The notes below the pieces were generated by a model. That model did not search any database, was not told the origin of the DNA, and was given only the letters and a program-made list of their open reading frames with translations. Made by a program: the position numbers and the translations under genes. From positions 930,001 to 994,000 of the forward strand of contig JABTUN010000001.1 in assembly GCA_015075365.1 (NCBI GenBank): 64,000 nt of DNA, given 5' to 3'. Below, one piece after another: positions 1 through 10,090 of this stretch. The DNA comes from Verrucomicrobiaceae bacterium (GTDB lineage: Bacteria > Verrucomicrobiota > Verrucomicrobiia > Verrucomicrobiales > Verrucomicrobiaceae). How positions within the stretch are numbered: position 1 is the first letter of the stretch; every line of letters begins with the position of its first letter.

Positions 1-1
1 C

Positions 2-3000
2 ACCGTGCCACCGACGGCGGCTCAGGGGGTGAACTTGGGTGCTCGCTTCCGCCTGACGACCACCAGCGGCACCCTGCCGACCGGAGTGGCGGCGGAGGGC
101 GAGGTGGAGGACTATATGGTCAACATCGCCACGCCACCGAGCGACTTTGGCGACTTCAACGGCTTCGCGGACGCGCTCTCGACACGCAATCCGGGCATCG
201 TGATCGGCACGCTGGTGGACACCGAGTTCGCCGCAACGCGCAACTCCCTGGCGACGGGTGACGACCTGAACGGGGACGATGATGAGGACGGTGTGACGAT
301 TCCCGCGATGACCGCGGGCGCGCCGGCGGTGCTGCCGGTGGTGGTGACGAACACCACGGCCGCACCAGCCTACCTGAACGTCTGGATCGACTACAACAAC
401 AACGGCCAGCTCACCGACACAGGCGAGCAAGTGGCTGTGAACACGCCCGTGCCCGCGGGAACCAGCGCCGCGACGCAGAATGTCTCCTTCACCGTGCCCG
501 CGACCGCGGTGACAGGCGCCAACCTGGGCATCCGCGTGCGCCTGACCTCCACGGCCAGCCCGGCGCCCATCGGAGCCGCCGGTGAGGGCGAGGTGGAGGA
601 CCACATCGTGAACATTGCCGTGCCGACGACCGATTTCGGCGACTGGGCCGGCGCGGCGGACGCCTCCAGCACGCACTCCAACAATGTGCGCATGGGCGCC
701 CTGGTGGATCCTGAGTTCGCCTCCACCCGGAACGCCTCCGCCAACGGTGACGACACCACCGGCAGTGATGACGAGGACGGCGTGACGATTCCCACGCTCA
801 CGCGCGGCGCGTCTTCGACCGTGGTCGTCACAGTGACCAATCTGAGCGGTGAGGTGACCTGCCTGAACGCCTGGATCGACTTCAACGCGGACGGCGACTT
901 CACGGACAGCGGCGAACAGATCGCCGCGGACATCCTCATTCCCGACGGCACCAACGCGCTGGCGCAAAACATCACCGTGAACACACCCGCGGACGCCGTT
1001 CCGGGAAATCGAGGCGCGCGTTTCCGCCTCTCCTCCACGACAAGTCCCGGGCCAGTGGGGCACAGCGGCACGGGCGAGGTGGAGGATCATCTGGCGGTGG
1101 TGAACTGCCCGGTGCTGACGGTGACCACGGAAAGCCTGGCGGCGGGACGCGCGGGCACGGCTTACAGCCAGAGCTTGTCCGGCGGCGGCGGCCTGATGCC
1201 CTACACCTGGTCAGTCGCCTCCGGCACGCTGCCGGGCGGCCTCACGCTGAGCAGCGGCGGCCTGATCAGCGGCACGCCGGCGGCCAGCAATGGCGCGGGC
1301 GTGCCCGTGACGCTGCGTTTCACGGATTCCTGGGGCTGCACCACCACAAAGGCGTTCAATTTGAAGATCTGCCCGGTGATCACCTTGACCGCGCCGCCGC
1401 TGGCCGCGGCCACGGTCACGCTGCCTTATTCCCAGACCATCACCGCCATCGGCGGAGCCGCGCCTTATGTACATGCGGTCACCAGCGGCGCGCTGCCGGA
1501 CGGATTGACGCTCAGCCCGGCGGGCGTGCTCAGCGGCACGCCCACCTCACGCGCCACGGCCACCTTCACCGTCACCGCCACGGATGCGAACGGATGCACC
1601 GGCTCCCAGTCCTACACGATCACGCCGGCGTGCCCGGTGATCACGGTGGGACCAGCCACGCTGCCGAACGGCACGGTGGGCAGCGCCTACGCGCAAACGA
1701 TCACCGCCACGGGCGGTACCACGCCGCATGTCTTCGCGGTCACAGCGGGCGCGCTGCCGGACGGTCTCACGTTCACCAGCACAGGCACCCTGAGCGGCAC
1801 TCCGACCTCCATCGCCTCCCAAACTTTCACCGTCACCGCCACGGACGCGCTGGGCTGCACGGGCACGCGCACCTACACGATCGTGCCGGACCCGAACACG
1901 GACTTTGGCGACTTCTCGGGCTTCGGAATGGCCTCCAACACCTTTGTGCCCGGCCTGCGTCTCGGCGCGCTGCTGGATGTGGAGGGAACGGCCACGCCGA
2001 ACTCCGGTGCCACGGGGGATGACATCACCGGCGTTGATGACGAGGACGGTGTGAGCTTCCCCTCGATGACCTCCGGCCAGGCGGTGACCATCCCGGTCAC
2101 CGTGACGAACACAACAGGCGCGCCCGCCTATTTGAACCTGTGGTTCGATTTCAACGACAACGGCCTCCTCAACGAATCGGGCGAGCAAGTGGCCGTGGAT
2201 GTTCCCGTGCCCGCCGGCACCACGAACACCACGCTGGAAATCGACGTGGCCATCCCGCCTTCCACGGTGACGAGTTCCAGCATCGGCGTGCGCGCGCGGC
2301 TCACCGGGGCCACCGGCACTCCCCCCACTGGCGCGGGCTCAGTCGGCGAGGTGGAGGACTATCTCATCAACGTGCTCAATCCGACGACGGACTTTGGCGA
2401 CTGGAGCGGCGCGGCGGAGGCGGCAAACAGCGCCACGACAAACCTGCGCCTCGGCGCCAAGGTGGATGCCGAGTACGCGCCCACCAAGAATGCCACGGCC
2501 ACCGGAGATGACATCACCGGGGACGATGACGAGGACGGCGTGAGCTTCTCCTCCATGACCGCGGGCGGTCCCGCCACGCTCTCCGCCATCGTGACCAACA
2601 CGACCGGGGGAACGGGTTATCTGAACGCCTGGATCGACTTCAACAACGACGGCGATTTCGAGGACGCGGGTGAATACATCGTGGCGAACCAGACCGTGCC
2701 CAACGGCGCGAACAGCCTGACCCAGACGCCGGGCTACACCGTGCCGCCTGCGGCGCTCACCGGCACGCCGCTGGGCGCGCGCGTGCGTCTCACCTCCACG
2801 GGCACTCCCGGCCCCACCGGCGTCGGCGGCCCGGGCGAGGTCGAGGACTATATCGTGACGATCGCGGAGCCGACGACCGATTTCGGCGACTTCGCACTCT
2901 TCGGCAGCGCCAGCAGCACGCGTGACGACCAACTACGGCTCGGGACGCTGATCGACACGGAGTACAGCGCCACGGTCAACAGTACCGGCACCGGTGATGA

Positions 3001-6000
3001 CAACACCCGCCTGGATGACGAGGATGGCGTGTCCTTCCCGGTGCTGATCGCCGGCGGTCCGGCCGTCATCACCGCCACGGTGACCAACAACCGTGCCTCC
3101 ACGGCCTACCTGAATGCCTGGATCGACTTCAACAACAACGGCGTGCTCACGGACGCGGGCGAGAAGATCGCCACGAACGTCGCCGTGCCCGCGGGCACCG
3201 TGGATGGCGAGGTGGAAATCCCCCTCAACGTGCCCGCGACCGCTCTCACCGGTGTGAGCATCGGCACCCGCTTCCGCCTCACCAGCACCAGCGGCGCCGC
3301 GGCCACCGGCGCGGCCGCCCTCGGCGAGGTGGAGGACCACGCCATCGTCATCCAGGCGCCCACGACCGATTTTGGCGACTTCAGCGGCTTTGCGGACGCC
3401 TCCCAGGGCGCGAACCCGGTGCTGCGGCTCGGCACGCTGCTCGACACAGAGTATTCGCCCACCAAAAACAGCACGGCCACTGGCGACGACGGCACGGGCG
3501 ACGACGACGAGGACGGCGTGACCTTCCCGTCGATGACCGCCGGCCAGACCGTGACCATCCCCGTCACCATCACGAACGGCACCGGCGCCACCGCCTACCT
3601 GAACGCGTGGTTTGATTTCAACAACAACGGCAGCCTCACGGACGGTGGCGAGCATGTGGCCGCGAATCTGACCATCCCCACCGGCACGACGGACGGCATC
3701 TTCGATCTGAGCGTGACGATTCCCTCCTCCGCGGTCACCGGCACCAATGTCGGCGCGCGCTTCCGCCTTTCCGCGCCCAGCGGCCTCGGCCCCACGGGTG
3801 ACAACGGCCTCGCAGGCGAGGTGGAGGACTATGTCGTGAGCTTTGCAGTGCCGACGACCGATTTCGGCGACTACGACCGTTTTGCCAACGCCAGCAGCAC
3901 GCGGAACTCAAACCTGCGCCTCGGCGCGCTGACCGACACCGAGTATGTGGCGGCCAAAAACGCCACCGCGACCTCGGATGACCTCGCCGGCACCGATGAC
4001 GAGGACGGCGTGACCTTCCCCACGCTCACCGCCGGCGCACCGGCCACCATTCCGGTCATCGTGACCAACAACACCGGCTCCACGGCCTATCTGAACGTCT
4101 GGATCGACTACAACAACGATGGCGACGTCCTCGACCTGGGAGAGCGCATCGGCAACAACCTGTCGATCACGACCGGGACCACGAACTCGCCCCGCAATCT
4201 GTCCATCACCGTGCCGCCGGGCGCGGTCACCGGCGTGCCCGTCGGTGTGCGCGTGCGCCTGACCTCGACCAGCAATCCGGGCTCGACGGGACACTCCGGC
4301 AACGGCGAGGTGGAGGACTACACGGTCGTCATTGAGTCACCGATCACGGACTTCGGCGACTTCAGCGGCTTCACCAATGTGTCGAACGCGGCCAACAGCC
4401 TGCTGCGCCTCGGCGCCACGGTGGACACGGAGTTTGCCGCCACGCTGAACTCGACCGCCACCGGGGACGACATCACCACCACGGATGACGAGGACGGCGT
4501 CACCATCCCCGCGCTGACTTCATCCGGCATCTTCACCGTGCCGGTGGTCGTCACGAATGAAACCGGAGCGGGCGCGTTCCTCAACGCCTGGTTCGACTTC
4601 AACAACAACGGCGTGCTGACAGACTCCGGCGAGCATGTGGCCGCGAACGTGCCGGTGTCAGCGGGATTGACCGAATCGACGCTCAATCTGACCGTGCCGG
4701 TGCCTCCGGCGGCCGTCACCGGCACAAACCTGGGCGCGCGCTTCCGCCTCACGGCCAATTCGTCCCCCGGCGCCACCACCTCCAGCAGCATCATCGGCGA
4801 GATCGAGGACTACGTCGTGAACATCACCGCTCCCACACGCGACCACGGCGACTTCTCCGGCTTCGCGACCGCCAGCAGCACCCGCAACAGCACCCTGCGC
4901 ATCGGTGCCGCGGTGGACGCGGAGCATGAGAGCCTGGCGAACGCCACCGCCACCGGCGATGACACCACCGGCACGGACGACGAGGATGGCGTGACCATTC
5001 CGATCCTCACCGCAGGCGCGCCGGCCACCATCTCCGTGCAGGTGACGAACAACACGGGCTCCACCGGCTATCTCAACGGCTGGATCGACTTCAACAACAA
5101 CGGCGTGCTCACCGACGCGGGCGAGCGCATCATCTCCAACAACACTGTCTCCGGCAGCACCAGCAATGCCACGCGCAATGTGAACATCACCGTCCCGGCG
5201 GGCGCGGTGACCGGCGTGCCGCTGGGCGCGCGCTTCCGCCTGTCATCCTCCAGCAGCACCACTTCCACCGGCCACTCCGGCAACGGTGAGGTGGAGGATT
5301 ACGCGGTCACCATCCTGGCCCCGCCGAGCGACTACGGCGACTTCAGCGGTTTCGCGGACGCTTTCTCAACCAAGAACGAGAACCTGCGCCTCGGCGCGAC
5401 CACGGACACGGAATATGTGCCCGCCAAGAATACCCTGGCCACCGGGGATGACATCGCGCTCACCGACGACGAGGACGGCGCGGTCATCCCGAGCATGATC
5501 GCGGGCGGCCCGGCCACCATCCCGGTCACCGTGACGAACAACACCGGCGCGCCGGCCTACCTGAATCTCTGGGTGAACTTCAACAACGACGGCGACCTCC
5601 TCGACGCGGGAGAGCAGGTCGCCATGGACATCCTGGTGCCCGACGGAACGACCGATGCCGTCGAGAACGTGTCTTTCACCGTGCCTGCGAACGCGATCAC
5701 CGGCGCGAATCTCGGCATCCGTGTGCGTCTCACCTCCACCAGCACGCCGCCTTCCACCGGGGCCAGCGGCCAGGGCGAGGTGGAGGACTATGTCGTGAAC
5801 ATCGCCGTGCCCACCACCGACTTTGGTGACTGGATCGGTGCTCCGGACGCCTCCAGCACGCAGTCGAACAACCTGCGCATGGGCGCGCTGGTGGACACGG
5901 AATACGCGCCGATGAAAAACGCCTCCGCCAACGGCGACGACACCACCGGTAGTGATGACGAGGACGGCGTGAGCATTCCCGCGCTCACTCCCGGCACCTC

Positions 6001-9000
6001 CTCGACGGTGGCCGTCACCGTCACGAACCTCAGCGGCTCCACGGGCTACCTGAACGGCTGGATCGACTTCAACAACAACGGCAGCTTTGACGACGCGGGC
6101 GAGCAGATCGTGTCCAATGGCAGCATCGCCCACAACACCAACGGCGGCGTGCAAAACATCACGGTGAACACGCCGCTCAACGCCGTGCCCGGTGCTCGTG
6201 GCGCGCGTTTCCGCTTCACCAGCACCCAAAACCCAGGCTCCACCGGCCACAGCGGCACCGGGGAGGTGGAGGACCACATGGCTGTCGTGAACTGCCTGCC
6301 TGTGAGCGTGAATCCGGCCTCCATCGCCAATGGGGTCGTGGGCACGCCTTACTCGCAGATCTTCACCGCCTCCGGCGGCATGGCACCTTACACCTTCGCC
6401 ATCAGCAGCGGCACGCTGCCCGCCGGGTTGGCGCTAAATGCCGCCACGGGAGAGCTGTCCGGCACGCCCACCAGCACCACGAGCCGCACCTTCACCATCC
6501 GCGCCACGGACGCCTACGGCTGCCAGGGCACGCGCGGCTACACCGTGGCCCCCGTGTGCCCGGTCATCACCGTCGCCCCAGGATCACTCGATGCCGGAAC
6601 AGTCGGCGCTGCTTATTCGCAGACTCTCTCCGCCTCGGGCGGCACGGGTCCCTACACTTTTGCCCTCACCAGCGGCACGCTGCCCGCGGGACTCACGCTA
6701 AATGCCACGACTGGTGCCCTCAGCGGCACGCCCACCACCGCCAACGGCGCGGGTGCCGCGCTCACCTTCCGCGCCACGGATGCGCACGGCTGCACGGGCA
6801 CCGTTGGCGTGACCTTGAAGATCTGCCCGGTGATCAATCTCGCTGCCATCACCACCAGCGCCACGGTGGGCACGGCCTACTCGTCGAATGCCACCGCCGG
6901 GGGAGGTGTCTCACCCTATGTGTATGCCGTGACATCGGGAACGCTCCCCGCCGGACTGTCCCTGAACACCAGCACCGGCGCCATCACCGGCACGCCGACG
7001 AGCATCACCTCGCAGACCTTCACCGTCCGCGCCGTGGATGCGAATGGCTGCCCGGGCACCCGCGCCTACACCCTTGCTCCAGTCTGCCCCACCATCACCA
7101 TCAGCCCGGTCCTCCCTGCGGCCGGCGTGGTGGGCACTGCGTATTCGCAGGCCATGACGGCGGCCGGCGGCACCTCGCCCTACTCCTGGACCACGGCGGC
7201 AGGCGTGTGGCCGGACGGCCTCAGCCTCGGCACAGACGGAGTCATCAGCGGCACGCCCACAGCGCCGAATGGCGCGGGCGTCAACGTCACCGTGCGCGCC
7301 ACGGACGCCTTGGGCTGCACGCGCGATCTCGCCCTGACCGTGAAAATCTGCCCGGTGATCAGCTTGTCGGCCGTTTCCACCACGATCACCGCCGGCACAC
7401 CGTATTCATCCGCGTCCACGGCATCCGGCGGCCTCTCTCCCTATGTCTATTCCATCAGCAGTGGCGCGCTGCCGGCCGGACTCAGCCTCAACTCCAGCAC
7501 GGGAGCCATCAGCGGCACGCCGACGAGCACCGCCACCCGCGTCTTCACCATCCGTGCGGTGGATGCCAACGGCTGCGCCGGCACCCGCAGCCACACGCTC
7601 ACACCTGGCTGTCCGGAACTGGTCATCTCCCCCGCCAGCCTGCCCACCGGTTTCCCAGGGGCCGGCTATTCGCAGACCCTGCTCACCAGCGGCGGGGGCG
7701 CGCCTTACACCTACAGCATCTCCGGTGGCTCGCTGCCCGGCGGCCTCACCCTCAGCAGCGCGGGTGTCATCAGCGGCGCGCCTTCTGGCAATGGAACCTT
7801 CGTCTTCACCGTGAGCTCCCAGGACTCCTACGGCTGCTCCACATCGCGTGAGCTCTCCATCCACATCAAGTCCCTCGCCGTGGGTGACCTGGTGTTTGAG
7901 GACAGCAACAACAACGGCGTCCGTGACGCTGGCGAACCCGGCGTGGCCGGCGCCCTGGTGCAGCTCTTCAACCCCGGCGCGGACAATGCGGTCGGCGGCA
8001 CAGGCACCACGGCGGACACGCAAATCGGCGCGGATGTGACTACCGGCGCGGACGGTCGCTACAGCTTCAGCGGCCTCGCCGCCGGATACCACTACATCAA
8101 GGTCACCCCGCCGGTCCACTATGTCGGCACCGGCGGCACACCCGCGACGACGGACAACAACATCAACGACAACAATGACGGCCAGCAGCCCGGCGGCCAC
8201 GGCACGCCGATCTTCAGCCCCGTCTTCCACATCGCCGAGGGAGCGGAATCCATCACAGATGGCGACAGCGATCCCGACACGAACCTCACCATCGACTTCG
8301 GCCTTTGGTCCCCCATGGCCGTCGGTAACGCCATCTTCCTCGACATCAACGGCAATGGCCGCCGCGACCTCGGCGAAAGCCTCGGCAGCATTTATGTCGA
8401 GCTTTACCCCGCCGGTGCCACGCCGGGTGTGAGCACCCCGGCCGGTGTCGGAGCCACCGGTTGCAGTTGCGAAGGCACCTTCCTCATCTCCGGCCTCAAT
8501 CCCGGTGATTACTTCCTGCACATCCCCGCCTCTCTCTTCGCACCCGGCGGCCCGCTGGAGGATCTCTTCCCCATGGCCTCCGTCACCGCTGGCGATGACA
8601 ACACCGGCCAGGACCTCCTCTACAACAACAACCCCGCCGTCAACGGTGCCAGCACTGCCGTCTTCTCCCTGCGTCCCGGTCAGTGCCCTGTCGGCAGCGC
8701 GGAGTCCGGCCATGGCGGCAGCCTCGACGACGATGCGGACTCCATCACCGATCTCACCCGCGACCTCGGCCTCGCCACCGCCTCTGGCTCCGGCTACCCG
8801 TCCTCCGTCGTCGAGTACAACATCCTCATCCCGCCGGACCAGGTGTCCAGCCGCATGCCAGGGGCCACCGCGCCGTCCAGCACCGTCGCCGTCAATTCCC
8901 TCACCCTCACCTTTGCCTCCTGGAGCCAGGCGCAAGCCCTCAGTTGCCCCCTGGCGGACAGCGACGGGGACAACGTCTCCAACCTCCTCGAATACGCCCT

Positions 9001-10090
9001 CGGCACGGATCCGCGCAGCGGCCTCACCCCGGCCCGCTTCACCCTGGAGGCCGATAGCTGGCAAAACACCCTCTCCGCCGTCGTCACGCGTCCGGTCGAA
9101 GGCCGCGGCGACCTCCGCTACGTCCTTGAGGCCGCCACAAGCCTCGAACAGGGCGATTGGAAGCCGCTCAACCTGCCCGCCGCCGCCACCTTCAACAGCG
9201 ACGGTACCGTCACCCGCCGCTACAGCGGTATTGCACCCGCTGGTGCCACGCTGGGCTTCCTGCGCCTGCGCATCGACCTCGACGCCGACCTGAACGGCAC
9301 TCCTGAGTTCACCACCACCACCTCCCCGCATGCCTGGGCGTGGCAGAGCTTCACCACCGGGGCGCGCACCTTCAGCATGCCCCTCATGCAGCCGGCTGTT
9401 TACACCGGACCCGCCTCCTTCAGCACCGGAGGCACCCTCGTCCTCTCCACTCCTCTGCAAATCGACACACCGCACGAGCTCGAAATCCTCGACGGCACCC
9501 ACAAGGGCCTCTGCCTCACTCTCCCGGCCACGCGGACCTCCACCACCATTCATCATCTCTCCGCCGCGTCGCTCCCGACAGGCACCACGCGTGTCTCTGT
9601 CCGGCCCCATCACACCCTTGGCGCCCTTCTTCCCGCCGCCAGCCTCGCGGAGGAAGATCGCCTGCTGGCCTACGACCCGCGGCAGAACACCCTCGTCCCT
9701 GCCGCGGCCGACGCCCCCTTTGCCGCGCATCAGGGGGTGCTGGTCAAGGTCTCCGGCCCCGGCCTCACCCGCATCCTCACTGGTGAGGTTCGCTCCATCC
9801 CCATCGCCATCCCGCTCGTCAGCGGCACGCAGCTCATCAGCCTCGGGAGTCTCGGCACTTCCATCCCGGTCAATGACCTGCAAAACGGCTCCTCGCCGGA
9901 GACCGCCGACCGCCTGCGCCTCTGGAATGCCGATTCGGGCATCAACAGCCCGCCCTACAGCTCCTGGTATCTCAAGGACGGCTTCTGGACCTCGCAGGCC
10001 ACCACTCCGCTGCTGGAGCCCGGCTCATCGCCCTTCCGCGCCTTCTTCCTCATCCGCTCCGCGCCGCTGCTGTGGCAGCCGCGGCCATGA
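2..10090 (+). CDS. Giant secreted GEVEDY / putative-Ig repeat protein (5' end outside window)
   Basis: The frame is open from the left edge, so at least 3361 residues are visible and the true start and signal peptide lie upstream. Twelve copies of a module of about 150 residues end in GEVEDY, GEVEDH or GEIEDY and carry DFGDFSGF, DDEDGV and WIDFNNNG motifs (GEVEDY family). Copies 3 and 12 are each followed by He_PIG-like Ig modules (three at about residues 367-628, six at about 2096-2624), most opening with CPV or a variant and containing a later GC, so each could form one disulfide. Two SdrD B-like modules follow (NNNGVRDAGEPGV; NGNGRRDLGES), then a calcium-loop-like DSDGDNVSNLLEYALGTDP near residue 2985 and a unique C-terminal region of about 370 residues. 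I infer a cell-surface adhesin or matrix protein. No PEP-CTERM, LPXTG or type IX sorting signal is visible at the C terminus, so anchoring is unknown. Confidence 0.88.
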   Translation, partial: TVPPTAAQGVNLGARFRLTTTSGTLPTGVAAEGEVEDYMVNIATPPSDFGDFNGFADALSTRNPGIVIGTLVDTEFAATRNSLATGDDLNGDDDEDGVTIPAMTAGAPAVLPVVVTNTTAAPAYLNVWIDYNNNGQLTDTGEQVAVNTPVPAGTSAATQNVSFTVPATAVTGANLGIRVRLTSTASPAPIGAAGEGEVEDHIVNIAVPTTDFGDWAGAADASSTHSNNVRMGALVDPEFASTRNASANGDDTTGSDDEDGVTIPTLTRGASSTVVVTVTNLSGEVTCLNAWIDFNADGDFTDSGEQIAADILIPDGTNALAQNITVNTPADAVPGNRGARFRLSSTTSPGPVGHSGTGEVEDHLAVVNCPVLTVTTESLAAGRAGTAYSQSLSGGGGLMPYTWSVASGTLPGGLTLSSGGLISGTPAASNGAGVPVTLRFTDSWGCTTTKAFNLKICPVITLTAPPLAAATVTLPYSQTITAIGGAAPYVHAVTSGALPDGLTLSPAGVLSGTPTSRATATFTVTATDANGCTGSQSYTITPACPVITVGPATLPNGTVGSAYAQTITATGGTTPHVFAVTAGALPDGLTFTSTGTLSGTPTSIASQTFTVTATDALGCTGTRTYTIVPDPNTDFGDFSGFGMASNTFVPGLRLGALLDVEGTATPNSGATGDDITGVDDEDGVSFPSMTSGQAVTIPVTVTNTTGAPAYLNLWFDFNDNGLLNESGEQVAVDVPVPAGTTNTTLEIDVAIPPSTVTSSSIGVRARLTGATGTPPTGAGSVGEVEDYLINVLNPTTDFGDWSGAAEAANSATTNLRLGAKVDAEYAPTKNATATGDDITGDDDEDGVSFSSMTAGGPATLSAIVTNTTGGTGYLNAWIDFNNDGDFEDAGEYIVANQTVPNGANSLTQTPGYTVPPAALTGTPLGARVRLTSTGTPGPTGVGGPGEVEDYIVTIAEPTTDFGDFALFGSASSTRDDQLRLGTLIDTEYSATVNSTGTGDDNTRLDDEDGVSFPVLIAGGPAVITATVTNNRASTAYLNAWIDFNNNGVLTDAGEKIATNVAVPAGTVDGEVEIPLNVPATALTGVSIGTRFRLTSTSGAAATGAAALGEVEDHAIVIQAPTTDFGDFSGFADASQGANPVLRLGTLLDTEYSPTKNSTATGDDGTGDDDEDGVTFPSMTAGQTVTIPVTITNGTGATAYLNAWFDFNNNGSLTDGGEHVAANLTIPTGTTDGIFDLSVTIPSSAVTGTNVGARFRLSAPSGLGPTGDNGLAGEVEDYVVSFAVPTTDFGDYDRFANASSTRNSNLRLGALTDTEYVAAKNATATSDDLAGTDDEDGVTFPTLTAGAPATIPVIVTNNTGSTAYLNVWIDYNNDGDVLDLGERIGNNLSITTGTTNSPRNLSITVPPGAVTGVPVGVRVRLTSTSNPGSTGHSGNGEVEDYTVVIESPITDFGDFSGFTNVSNAANSLLRLGATVDTEFAATLNSTATGDDITTTDDEDGVTIPALTSSGIFTVPVVVTNETGAGAFLNAWFDFNNNGVLTDSGEHVAANVPVSAGLTESTLNLTVPVPPAAVTGTNLGARFRLTANSSPGATTSSSIIGEIEDYVVNITAPTRDHGDFSGFATASSTRNSTLRIGAAVDAEHESLANATATGDDTTGTDDEDGVTIPILTAGAPATISVQVTNNTGSTGYLNGWIDFNNNGVLTDAGERIISNNTVSGSTSNATRNVNITVPAGAVTGVPLGARFRLSSSSSTTSTGHSGNGEVEDYAVTILAPPSDYGDFSGFADAFSTKNENLRLGATTDTEYVPAKNTLATGDDIALTDDEDGAVIPSMIAGGPATIPVTVTNNTGAPAYLNLWVNFNNDGDLLDAGEQVAMDILVPDGTTDAVENVSFTVPANAITGANLGIRVRLTSTSTPPSTGASGQGEVEDYVVNIAVPTTDFGDWIGAPDASSTQSNNLRMGALVDTEYAPMKNASANGDDTTGSDDEDGVSIPALTPGTSSTVAVTVTNLSGSTGYLNGWIDFNNNGSFDDAGEQIVSNGSIAHNTNGGVQNITVNTPLNAVPGARGARFRFTSTQNPGSTGHSGTGEVEDHMAVVNCLPVSVNPASIANGVVGTPYSQIFTASGGMAPYTFAISSGTLPAGLALNAATGELSGTPTSTTSRTFTIRATDAYGCQGTRGYTVAPVCPVITVAPGSLDAGTVGAAYSQTLSASGGTGPYTFALTSGTLPAGLTLNATTGALSGTPTTANGAGAALTFRATDAHGCTGTVGVTLKICPVINLAAITTSATVGTAYSSNATAGGGVSPYVYAVTSGTLPAGLSLNTSTGAITGTPTSITSQTFTVRAVDANGCPGTRAYTLAPVCPTITISPVLPAAGVVGTAYSQAMTAAGGTSPYSWTTAAGVWPDGLSLGTDGVISGTPTAPNGAGVNVTVRATDALGCTRDLALTVKICPVISLSAVSTTITAGTPYSSASTASGGLSPYVYSISSGALPAGLSLNSSTGAISGTPTSTATRVFTIRAVDANGCAGTRSHTLTPGCPELVISPASLPTGFPGAGYSQTLLTSGGGAPYTYSISGGSLPGGLTLSSAGVISGAPSGNGTFVFTVSSQDSYGCSTSRELSIHIKSLAVGDLVFEDSNNNGVRDAGEPGVAGALVQLFNPGADNAVGGTGTTADTQIGADVTTGADGRYSFSGLAAGYHYIKVTPPVHYVGTGGTPATTDNNINDNNDGQQPGGHGTPIFSPVFHIAEGAESITDGDSDPDTNLTIDFGLWSPMAVGNAIFLDINGNGRRDLGESLGSIYVELYPAGATPGVSTPAGVGATGCSCEGTFLISGLNPGDYFLHIPASLFAPGGPLEDLFPMASVTAGDDNTGQDLLYNNNPAVNGASTAVFSLRPGQCPVGSAESGHGGSLDDDADSITDLTRDLGLATASGSGYPSSVVEYNILIPPDQVSSRMPGATAPSSTVAVNSLTLTFASWSQAQALSCPLADSDGDNVSNLLEYALGTDPRSGLTPARFTLEADSWQNTLSAVVTRPVEGRGDLRYVLEAATSLEQGDWKPLNLPAAATFNSDGTVTRRYSGIAPAGATLGFLRLRIDLDADLNGTPEFTTTTSPHAWAWQSFTTGARTFSMPLMQPAVYTGPASFSTGGTLVLSTPLQIDTPHELEILDGTHKGLCLTLPATRTSTTIHHLSAASLPTGTTRVSVRPHHTLGALLPAASLAEEDRLLAYDPRQNTLVPAAADAPFAAHQGVLVKVSGPGLTRILTGEVRSIPIAIPLVSGTQLISLGSLGTSIPVNDLQNGSSPETADRLRLWNADSGINSPPYSSWYLKDGFWTSQATTPLLEPGSSPFRAFFLIRSAPLLWQPRP

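Noticed and set aside
7406..9883. An 825-codon minus-strand open frame and similar long frames opposite the giant gene
   Set aside because: They are mirror frames of GC-rich repeat coding sequence; the plus frame carries all recognisable modules.
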